Shown here one piece after another: positions 6,870 through 12,074 of a DNA stretch of 12,074 bases; position 1 is the stretch's first letter, and every line of letters begins with the position of its first letter. The notes under the pieces are model-generated. The model was not told the origin of the DNA, ran no database searches, and worked only from the letters and a program-made list of their open reading frames with translations. Source of the stretch: Candidatus Gastranaerophilales bacterium (lineage in GTDB: Bacteria > Cyanobacteriota > Vampirovibrionia > Gastranaerophilales > Gastranaerophilaceae). The stretch covers positions 1-12,074 of the forward strand of contig JAJQFK010000106.1 of assembly GCA_021201175.1 (NCBI GenBank), written 5' to 3'. Position numbers and translations under genes: made by a program.

Positions 6870-7536
6870 ATATAAAGATATAAATTTTGCAAAATTAGAT
6901 ATAGAAAGACAAAAAAGGAGAGGTTACCCTGAAGCTGTTTTTTGTGAATCTAAAACAGACGAGCAATTAATAAAGATTTTTTCAGAGTTTAAAAATCAAG
7001 GGCAAAATGTTCTCGGAACAAGAGCAACAAAAGAACAAGCACAAGCCTTAAAAAATGAGTTTCCTGATATAAATTATAACGAGCAGGCACGAGTTGTAAC
7101 TCTTGTTACTCAAAAGGTTGAGCCTATCGGGGAAATAGCAATCTGTACAGGCGGCACAGGAGATATACCGATTGCAGAAGAAGCCGCAGCCACAGCTGAA
7201 TTTTACGGAAGTAACACAAAAAAATACTATGATGTCGGAGTTGCAGGAATTCACCGTTTATTTGATAAAATTGACGAAATTAAAAAAGCTAATGTCATTA
7301 TTGCAGTTGCAGGAATGGAAGGGGCTTTAGGCGGGATTTTAACAGGACTTGTTGATGTTCCGGTTATTGCGGTTCCGACATCTGTCGGGTACGGAGCCTC
7401 GTTTAACGGTTTATCGGCGCTTTTAACAATGCTTAATTCATGCGCTGAAGGTATGACTGTTGTAAATATTGATAACGGATTTAATGCAGGTTACAGCGCA
7501 AATCAAATTAACAGATTAATAGCGAAAGGGAAATAA
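6862..7536 (+). CDS. larB: LarB, nickel-pincer cofactor biosynthesis (NaAD carboxylase/hydrolase)
   Basis: A 224-residue protein close to usual LarB length. An N-terminal helical part (DIERQKRRGYPEAVFCESKT, residues 13-32, quoted in full here as the family mark) precedes a PurE-like nucleotide-carboxylase fold. That fold shows TGGTGDIP (96-103), GMEGALGG (151-158), PTSVGYGASF (172-181) and a VNIDNGFNAGY end. In the known pathway LarB carboxylates nicotinic acid adenine dinucleotide and splits the phosphoanhydride, giving the dicarboxylated pyridinium mononucleotide that LarE then sulfurates. The start at 6862 lies inside the end of the preceding gene, and only a short AGG precedes it, so translation is probably coupled. 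The stop directly abuts the larC start. Confidence 0.92.
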   Translation: MVKYKDINFAKLDIERQKRRGYPEAVFCESKTDEQLIKIFSEFKNQGQNVLGTRATKEQAQALKNEFPDINYNEQARVVTLVTQKVEPIGEIAICTGGTGDIPIAEEAAATAEFYGSNTKKYYDVGVAGIHRLFDKIDEIKKANVIIAVAGMEGALGGILTGLVDVPVIAVPTSVGYGASFNGLSALLTMLNSCAEGMTVVNIDNGFNAGYSANQINRLIAKGK

Positions 7537-8334
7537 ATGGACTTATATTTTGAATGTAAATCAGGAATTTCAGGAGATATGTCGGTTGCGGCACTTTTAG
7601 ATTTAGGTGCAAGTCGCGAAAAATTAGATAAAGCACTTGCATCAATGAAACTTGATAACGAGTTTAATTATGAGATTACAAAAAAATCTGTAAACGCGAT
7701 AATGGCAACTGATTTTGATGTTAGGCTTCCAAACGGTGATAAACCTGAAGATTGCAGCCATCACCACGAACACCACCACGAAGAACATCACCATCATCAC
7801 CATGAACACAGAAATCTTGATGATGTTAATAAAATTATTGATAAGGCTGATATAACAGAAAATGCTAAAAATTTGGCTAAAAAGATTTTTAAAATTGTAG
7901 CTGAAGCTGAGGGAAAGGTTCATGGGAAAAGTATTAAAGACGTTCATTTCCATGAAGTAGGCGCAATTGATTCTATTGTTGATATCGTTAGTTTTTCTGT
8001 TTTGTTTGATGATTTAAAAGTAAACAATGTCTATTTTTCAACACTCTATGACGGAACAGGCTTTGTAGAATGTCAGCACGGGAAAATCCCCGTTCCGGTT
8101 CCTGCCGTTTGTGCAATCACTTCAACCTATGGAATCCCTTTAAGGATTACCGAAAACAACGGTGAAATGGTAACACCTACAGGTGCGGCAATTGTTGCAG
8201 CCCTTTATGAAACTTATGCAGGGAAAAAATTAGATAAAGCTTTTATTATAGAAAAAATCGGATACGGGGCTGGCAAAAGGCCTTACGAAAATCCGATTTT
8301 AAGAGTTATGTCAATTAAAGAAAAAGGAGAATAA
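7537..8334 (+). CDS. larC: LarC N-terminal domain only (nickel insertion protein LarC1 type)
   Basis: LarC inserts nickel into the pyridinium bis-thiocarboxylate mononucleotide. This 265-residue protein has the family start (GISGDM at 10-15), a nickel-binding-type histidine-rich segment with 13 His between residues 75 and 91, and VHFHEVGAIDSIVDI at 136-150. It ends after IGYGAGKRPYENPILRV. Full-length LarC is about 400 residues. In Lactiplantibacillus plantarum the two halves are joined by ribosomal frameshifting, and the C-terminal half binds CTP and manganese. Here that half is missing: the frame stops at 8334 and a CbiM-type gene starts two bases later. The ATG at 7537 follows the larB stop with no gap and has AAAGGG seven bases upstream. 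It may act with a separate LarC2 elsewhere or may be reduced in function. Confidence 0.88.
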   Translation: MDLYFECKSGISGDMSVAALLDLGASREKLDKALASMKLDNEFNYEITKKSVNAIMATDFDVRLPNGDKPEDCSHHHEHHHEEHHHHHHEHRNLDDVNKIIDKADITENAKNLAKKIFKIVAEAEGKVHGKSIKDVHFHEVGAIDSIVDIVSFSVLFDDLKVNNVYFSTLYDGTGFVECQHGKIPVPVPAVCAITSTYGIPLRITENNGEMVTPTGAAIVAALYETYAGKKLDKAFIIEKIGYGAGKRPYENPILRVMSIKEKGE

Positions 8335-8336
8335 TC

Positions 8337-9248
8337 ATGCACTTAGGTAATGGTATTATATGCCCTGTAACGGGTATTCCAATGTTAGCAATTGCAGCAG
8401 GTACGGTATTTTGGGCATATAAAAACGCAAAAAAAGATTTTACAAAAGACAAAATTTTGCCGGCAATCACCTTAACAACTCTGGTTTTTGCATTGCAGAT
8501 GATAAATTTTGCAATTCCTTCGACAGGCTCAAGCGGTCATATTGTCGGGGCAATTTTATTATCAATATTTTTAGGGGCGCATACGGCATTTTTAGCAATG
8601 TGTGCAATTTTAGTCGTTCAAGCTGTGTTCTTTGCAGATGGCGGACTTTTAGCACTTGGATGTAACATCTTTAATATGGGATTTTTGGCTTGTTTTGTAG
8701 CTTATCCTTTATTATTTAAGCCGCTGTCAGATAGAAATAAACCCGTTTTAGGCGCAATCCTTGCTTCTGTTGCAGCACTTCAACTCGGCTCTGTTGCAGT
8801 TGTAATTGAAGGTGCTTTATCCGGTTCTATTGCACTTTCAAGCATTTTATCTTTTACTGGCTTAATGCAGGCTATTCATCTGCCTATAGGTATTGTTGAA
8901 GGTGTTGTTACAGGCGGAGTTTATGCAATATCTAAATTCATGAACACTAAAAACTTATCGATTGCTTTTGGCGCAATGGCAATCCTTTTAGGCGGATTTA
9001 TTTATCAATACGCATCACAAAAACCCGATGGACTTGAATGGTCTTTATTAAATATTTCTGATTCTGTTGTTTCTCAAACTCAAGGTTTACTTTACAATAT
9101 CTCTGAACTTGTTCAAGCAAAAACAGCCGTTTTGTCATCAATGACACCTGTTTTAGGAAATATTACAGGGATACTTCTGGTTGGTGCAATAATGTACATT
9201 TTGTGTTCAACAATGACCAATAATGCGGTAAAAGTTGATGCAAAATAA
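8337..9248 (+). CDS. CbiM/PDGLE-type nickel transporter substrate component (NikMN/LarMN-like)
   Basis: A 303-residue integral membrane protein. The N-terminus MHLGNGI has the invariant His2 that, with the free amino group, holds the metal in CbiM/NikM proteins. SSGHIVG (65-71) supplies a second ligand, and FADGGLLALGCNIFNMG (99-115) is a family core motif. Residues 228-240 include PDGLE (230-234), the mark of the CbiN/NikN-like domain, and a last helix lies at about 273-291, so M and N parts are fused. Energy-coupling nickel transporters also need a Q membrane protein and an O ATPase; neither is in this window. Nickel rather than cobalt is inferred from the larB, larC and larE neighbours. 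AAGGAG lies seven bases before the ATG. The stop overlaps the larE start. Confidence 0.87.
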   Translation: MHLGNGIICPVTGIPMLAIAAGTVFWAYKNAKKDFTKDKILPAITLTTLVFALQMINFAIPSTGSSGHIVGAILLSIFLGAHTAFLAMCAILVVQAVFFADGGLLALGCNIFNMGFLACFVAYPLLFKPLSDRNKPVLGAILASVAALQLGSVAVVIEGALSGSIALSSILSFTGLMQAIHLPIGIVEGVVTGGVYAISKFMNTKNLSIAFGAMAILLGGFIYQYASQKPDGLEWSLLNISDSVVSQTQGLLYNISELVQAKTAVLSSMTPVLGNITGILLVGAIMYILCSTMTNNAVKVDAK

Positions 9249-10011
9249 ATTTAATGAACTAAAAAAATATTTAACCGAATTGAATGAGCGAGGCATCTGC
9301 CTTGCTTTTTCAGGCGGAATAGACAGCACTCTTTTATTGTATCTTTGCAAAGATTTAGATATTTTGGCTGTGACCTTTAAATCAGATTTTCAAACAAAAT
9401 CGGAAATCGATTTAGCAACTGGTTTATGCAAAAAATATGGTGTAAAACAAGAAATAATCGAGTTTTATCCCCTTGAGAATCCTGTTATCTTGAATAATCC
9501 AAAAGACAGATGCTATCACTGTAAGAAAACATTTTTCTCTAAATTAAAAAATTATGCCGGCGGCAGAGCAATTATCGACGGTACAAATTCTGATGATTTA
9601 AATATTTATCGTCCGGGATTAAAAGCATTAAAAGAACTTGATATCATTTCTCCGCTTGCGAAATTTGAAATAACAAAACAAGAAATCAGAGATTATGCAA
9701 AATTTTTAGGAATTGAAATCTTTGACAAACCCTCAACACCATGTCTTGCTACAAGATTTCCATACGGCACCAAGCTTTCACAATATGGACTTCAAACCGT
9801 TGAACAAGGCGAGATTATTTTAAAAGAATTCGGGTTCGCGAATAACAGACTTAGAATCCATAACGAAATAGCAAGAATTGAAATTCTGCAAGAAGATTTT
9901 AAAAAGTTTATCGAACAACACAAGGCAATTACAAAAAGCCTTAAAACTCTCGGTTTAAAATACATAACTCTCGATATCGAAGGTCTGCGCAGCGGAAGTA
10001 TGGATTTATAA
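9238..10011 (+). CDS. larE: LarE, ATP-dependent sulfur transferase for the nickel-pincer cofactor
   Basis: A PP-loop (adenine nucleotide alpha-hydrolase-like) enzyme of about 257 residues. SGGIDST sits near residue 25 and adenylates the carboxylates of the LarB product, and GTNSDD and RPGLKAL follow. LarE of L. plantarum gives up sulfur from its own cysteine, while some other LarE proteins carry three cysteines that bind a [4Fe-4S] cluster acting as sulfur carrier. Here RCYHCK (near 92-97) and PSTPCLATR (Cys about 170) provide three cysteines, so the cluster-type mechanism seems likely. I chose the ATG at 9238; a TTG at 9235 directly before it would add one residue. The start overlaps the end of the transporter gene by 11 bases, with no strong ribosome site, so translation is probably coupled. 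It is the last gene of the + strand run. Confidence 0.91.
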   Translation: MQNKFNELKKYLTELNERGICLAFSGGIDSTLLLYLCKDLDILAVTFKSDFQTKSEIDLATGLCKKYGVKQEIIEFYPLENPVILNNPKDRCYHCKKTFFSKLKNYAGGRAIIDGTNSDDLNIYRPGLKALKELDIISPLAKFEITKQEIRDYAKFLGIEIFDKPSTPCLATRFPYGTKLSQYGLQTVEQGEIILKEFGFANNRLRIHNEIARIEILQEDFKKFIEQHKAITKSLKTLGLKYITLDIEGLRSGSMDL

Positions 10012-10044
10012 AAGAGAGTTAGAGAACTATTGCTTAAAAATTGA

Positions 10045-10072
10045 GGGTTTTGAACGCAAAAAACTAAAACCC
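10045..10072. terminator. Possible bidirectional terminator between convergent genes
   Basis: GGGTTTT (10045-10051) and AAAACCC (10066-10072) form a 7-bp stem with a 14-base loop in the 108-base gap between larE and the convergent gene. No U-run follows on the + strand. On the - strand a TTTTT follows after four bases. It is a weak candidate, supported mainly by its position between two gene ends. Confidence 0.3.
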
Positions 10073-10119
10073 GTTTACCATAACAAGTCAATCATAAACT
10101 AAACAATTAGAATTAAAAT

Positions 10120-11682
10120 TTAGCGGTTTTTTATATAATCTGAAATATCAATTACCTTGTTAACTTCTTCCGGAATATAGTATTCGCATGATGACCATAA
10201 CAAGGTTTCAGGGAGTTCACTGCAATTTTCATCATCAACAGCTTTTTTATTGCAGTAACCTTTAACCATATTATTTGTACCGTCTATTTTTGGTGAAAAA
10301 TATGCACAGGACTGGCAGATTTTCATTCTAAATCCGTGCTGCTCAAGGATATCAGAAATATTTTTAACGGCATCGCACATTCTTACATAGCCCTGATTAG
10401 TTTCCTGCTTCTTATTTTTATATCTAAATACTGCCTTTTTAAAACCGTTTTCAGAAATTAAATCCATAGTACAAGGAAAAATATTTCTTCCGTTTGTTAC
10501 AAATACAGGTACAGTTATTTTTTCGATGTCCGCATTTTTTTGTTTTTTTTCAAGTTTTACTAATTTTTTTATAAAAGTTATTTCTCCAATAGAAGAACAT
10601 AGTGTACAAAAAGGACCGCTAATGAGATATACAAGCGGTTTCCAATACAAATTAGATTTATAAACAGATAGTACAAAGGCAACGGTTAAAACGCATGCCA
10701 AAAATACCGACCACGGGAAATCATAAAGAAAATAATAATTAAAGGAATATGTACCTACCAAGACAAGCATGCCCAATAATATAACAGGATTCGGCTTAAA
10801 AAGCGATAACAAAAATTCTAAAAATTTAAAATTAGATATTGCCCTTAAATTTAAACAATGTAGAAAAAGCGACATCTTAAACAGAAATTCGGGTCTTTTA
10901 ATGGTGTAGTCAATTGAAGAAACATAAGTTTTAATTTCAGGAATAAATTTAGGAGGATAGTTAACACTTGTTAAAAGGAAAGAATATTTTAATTCGGAGT
11001 TAGCGTCTTTAAAATCTATACATTGAATTTTTTCAAGGACTTCATGTGTTAAAACCGTTATATCAGAATCTATAGGTATAGCAAGCCCGAGGCGTGAACG
11101 ACCGAGGCGCATGACATTTGAGTTATAATCATTAATATTAGAGAATACTTTTTCAACGAAATCCGCATCTTCAAGGTATATATCCGTAGAGCCGACAACT
11201 ACTTGATTTTCCTGAATTGCTTCATTTATAGAGGAAAGAAAATCAGACTTAACTATTCTGTTAGCATTTAAAAAAACATAAGCATCCACTTTTTTAAACG
11301 ACATTAAATTTTCGAGAAGCCAGGATACTGACTTATCTTTACCAAGCGGAGTATCATCGGTTAATCGCCACAATTTCGCCCCGCCGACAAATTCAAGTTT
11401 ATTAGAAGAATTATCAGTACAATTATCCAGAATGATATGTGTTTGGTAATTTCCTTTCGGGTAATCTTGTTTATTTAATTGTTCAAGCAAATTTACAATA
11501 GTTTTCTCATTATTATGAGAGTATATTATTACAATTAAATTTTTATATGCTCTTTTGATTTTATAATTTTTATTTTTAGGCTTTATACAGCTTGCTGCAA
11601 CAATTAGAGAAAAATAAACAGTAAAAATCACCGTATACCAGAAAACGGCAGCAAGAATAAATATATATAAACTATTTAACAT
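10120..11682 (-). CDS. Membrane glycosyltransferase-2-like protein with degenerate active site and Cys-rich tail
   Basis: A 520-residue protein. Helix 1 spans about 3-30. A GT-A fold begins at about 48 (LIVIIYSHNNEKT) and includes LDNCTDNS (85-92) in place of the usual DDGSTDNT-like segment. The DXD metal-binding site (expected FLDAD) reads FLNAN (137-141), so both aspartates are asparagine. No clear TED or QxxRW motif follows; FKDANSELKYS (224-234) and IKRPEFLF (261-268) sit in the corresponding places. Hydrophobic helices lie near 298-316, 324-341 and 347-368. The tail has VPVFV...CTMDLISENGF, vaguely PilZ-like, and a cysteine cluster at 456, 459, 477, 487 and 499 that could hold zinc or an Fe-S cluster. 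AGAGGTG lies five to six bases before the ATG. It is convergent with larE and alone on its strand. It may be a pseudoenzyme or use a metal-independent mechanism; the substrate is unknown. Confidence 0.75.
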   Translation of the reverse strand: MLNSLYIFILAAVFWYTVIFTVYFSLIVAASCIKPKNKNYKIKRAYKNLIVIIYSHNNEKTIVNLLEQLNKQDYPKGNYQTHIILDNCTDNSSNKLEFVGGAKLWRLTDDTPLGKDKSVSWLLENLMSFKKVDAYVFLNANRIVKSDFLSSINEAIQENQVVVGSTDIYLEDADFVEKVFSNINDYNSNVMRLGRSRLGLAIPIDSDITVLTHEVLEKIQCIDFKDANSELKYSFLLTSVNYPPKFIPEIKTYVSSIDYTIKRPEFLFKMSLFLHCLNLRAISNFKFLEFLLSLFKPNPVILLGMLVLVGTYSFNYYFLYDFPWSVFLACVLTVAFVLSVYKSNLYWKPLVYLISGPFCTLCSSIGEITFIKKLVKLEKKQKNADIEKITVPVFVTNGRNIFPCTMDLISENGFKKAVFRYKNKKQETNQGYVRMCDAVKNISDILEQHGFRMKICQSCAYFSPKIDGTNNMVKGYCNKKAVDDENCSELPETLLWSSCEYYIPEEVNKVIDISDYIKNR

Positions 11683-11802
11683 ATCGCACCTCTTTACATG
11701 ATTCTAATGGAAACAGAGTTTTTTTTCCAGTATCGAGAAGCATAAATAAAATCAATAGAATGTAAATTTTTATTAAAATTATAATAAAAAATATAAACAT
11801 TT

Positions 11803-11830
11803 TTACAATTATGAATTATTATAATTGTAA
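11803..11830. repeat. Perfect 10-bp inverted repeat in the intergenic region
   Basis: TTACAATTAT (11803-11812) and ATAATTGTAA (11821-11830) are exact inverse complements around an eight-base spacer. The repeat lies about 120 bases upstream of the - strand membrane gene. Its left arm contains TTGTAA on the - strand, 19 bases before a TATAAT (11778-11783, - strand). It may be an operator for that gene, or the 5' hairpin of a + strand small RNA. Confidence 0.5.
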
Positions 11831-11867
11831 CAAATCCCCAAATCTCCTCCCAAGATTATTAAGTATT

Positions 11868-11890
11868 AGCTGCAGTGCAGCTTTTTTTTT
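11868..11890 (+). terminator. Intrinsic terminator with no visible gene upstream
   Basis: AGCTGC (11868-11873), loop AGT, GCAGCT (11877-11882), then a run of nine T ending at 11890. It works only for + strand transcription, because on the other strand no T-run follows. The nearest upstream gene lies on the opposite strand and is transcribed away, so it must end an unannotated + strand transcript. Confidence 0.75.
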
Positions 11891-11925
11891 GTTAAAATTT
11901 TACTTGATTATATAAAATTATGTTG

Positions 11926-11946
11926 TATCATAAAATATGATATAAA
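11926..11946 (+). promoter_or_regulatory. Extended -10 promoter overlapped by a palindrome, ahead of the structured RNA and tRNA
   Basis: TGATATAAA at 11938-11946 fits an extended -10 box (TGnTATAAA) and predicts a start near 11953-11955, the first base of the structured element. TATCATA (11926-11932), AAA and TATGATA (11936-11942) form a perfect 7-bp inverted repeat over this box, extendable to 10 bp with one G-T pair. It could be a repressor operator or chance in AT-rich DNA. A second possible box pair is TTGATT (11904-11909) with TATCAT (11926-11931). Confidence 0.4.
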
Positions 11947-11953
11947 ATGAAAT

Positions 11954-12043
11954 ATGCCTGTAATTCAGCTGGCTGTTAAATCTTTTATGAAGTAAAAGTT
12001 TAACAAAATATAGATTTCGCTCTATCCAGCCGAATTGTAGGAC
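11954..12043 (+). ncRNA. Three-way-junction RNA structure whose 5' arm resembles a tRNA start
   Basis: Three helices close on each other. P1 pairs 11957-11972 with 12026-12041 (15 of 16 positions, two of them G-T, one A-C mismatch). P2 pairs 11975-11980 with 11999-12004 and 11982-11987 with 11993-11998, with a bulged T at 11981 and loop TGAAG. P3 pairs 12010-12014 with 12021-12025, loop TTTCGC. Joining strands are CT, AAAAT and none, so P3 can stack on P1. Bases 11954-11971 match the first 18 bases of the tRNA at 12057 in 15 of 18 positions. It does not have the hammerhead core. It may be a structured tRNA leader, a decayed tRNA copy or a small mobile relic. Confidence 0.45.
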
Positions 12044-12056
12044 AAAATATGAAAAT

Positions 12057-12074
12057 GTGCCTGTAGCTCAGCTG
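12057..12074 (+). tRNA. tRNA gene, 5' part only (runs off the window)
   Basis: GTGCCTG would be the 5' acceptor strand, T-A positions 8-9, GCTC the 5' D-stem, and AGCTG the start of the D-loop. This is the standard bacterial tRNA opening. The anticodon is beyond the window. A GTGCCTGTAGCTCAGCTG opening is familiar from arginine tRNAs, but the isotype is a guess. No separate promoter is visible in the 15 bases between the structured element and the tRNA, so it may share the promoter at 11938-11946. Confidence 0.65.

Larger units (their letters stand above)
11792..11890 (+). ncRNA. Candidate small RNA: hairpin, C-rich single-stranded stretch, terminator
   Basis: A TATAAT at 11780-11785 (no good -35 box) could start a transcript near 11792. 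The transcript would hold the hairpin 11803-11830, then an unpaired C-rich stretch with TCCCC (11835-11839) and CTCCTCCC (11844-11851), and then the intrinsic terminator at 11868-11890. Hairpin, C-rich seed resembling an anti-Shine-Dalgarno sequence, and terminator is the plan of several known regulatory RNAs such as RsaE/RoxS. No open reading frame of useful size is present. The 5' end is a guess; the 3' end is well defined by the terminator. Confidence 0.35.

Noticed and set aside
7756..7815. Repeated CAC/CAT/GAA codons that look like a tandem repeat
   Set aside because: They encode the histidine-rich metal-binding segment usual in LarC; the repeat unit is not regular at the DNA level.
8316..8337. 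Possible programmed frameshift at the A-rich end of larC
   Set aside because: In the larC frame the codons are AAA GAA AAA GGA, which do not form a canonical slippery heptamer, and the only frame entered would run into the CbiM-type gene, not a LarC2 domain.
9235..9240. TTG start for larE one codon upstream of the ATG
   Set aside because: The ATG directly follows, and no ribosome site favours the TTG; the difference is one residue.
11709..11728. GGAAA ... TTTCC with eight T as a terminator upstream of the - strand gene
   Set aside because: The stem is only five base pairs, and on neither strand does the T-run follow the stem properly.
11954..12043. Complete tRNA or hammerhead ribozyme
   Set aside because: There is no anticodon arm or T-loop of seven bases, and the junction strands CT and AAAAT lack the hammerhead core sequences.
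1..12074. CRISPR array, insertion sequence or prophage genes
   Set aside because: No regularly spaced direct repeats, transposase, integrase or phage structural genes were seen on either strand.

Overview
The window is a low-GC stretch of bacterial chromosome. Genes run almost unbroken on the + strand from base 1 to 10011. One gene then reads on the - strand (10120-11682), and a 392-base non-coding tail ends inside a tRNA gene. Strong Shine-Dalgarno sites, a Tat lipoprotein, a quinol-linked Fe-S system and nickel-pincer cofactor genes point to an anaerobe with a periplasm. The style recalls gut Gastranaerophilales ('Melainabacteria'), but that is an impression, not a proof.

Region 1 (1-4794) looks like an exported redox module. 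It holds the end of an alpha/beta hydrolase, a 30-codon remnant of an aldo/keto reductase, a membrane-anchored carboxymuconolactone-decarboxylase/cupin fusion, a membrane-anchored flavodoxin and an aldo/keto reductase with a Tat lipoprotein signal and two [4Fe-4S] motifs. It ends with a 422-residue NapH-like/NapG-like fusion carrying six [4Fe-4S] motifs. tatA and tatC follow at once (4810-5735), so the export machinery sits beside the Tat-dependent reductase. The inferred electron path is menaquinol, then the NapH/NapG fusion, then the ferredoxin domain of the reductase, then an unknown periplasmic substrate.

Region 2 (5763-10011) starts with an unrecognised membrane protein. It continues with larB, larC (N-terminal half only), a CbiM/PDGLE nickel-uptake component (NikMN/LarMN type) and larE. 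These make or supply the nickel-pincer nucleotide cofactor of lactate racemase-type enzymes. No larA-like enzyme, no transporter ATPase and no LarC C-terminal domain are in the window. The genes are abutting or overlapping, so they probably share a transcript, and possibly one with region 1.

Region 3 (10120-11682, - strand) is a membrane protein with a glycosyltransferase-2-like fold whose DXD motif has become NAN, plus a cysteine-rich tail. Its function is uncertain.

Region 4 (11683-12074) has no protein gene but is rich in structure: a 10-bp palindrome, an unpaired C-rich stretch, an intrinsic terminator with no visible gene in front of it (possible small RNA), a palindrome over an extended -10 promoter, a three-way-junction fold whose 5' arm imitates the start of the downstream tRNA, and the first 18 bases of that tRNA.
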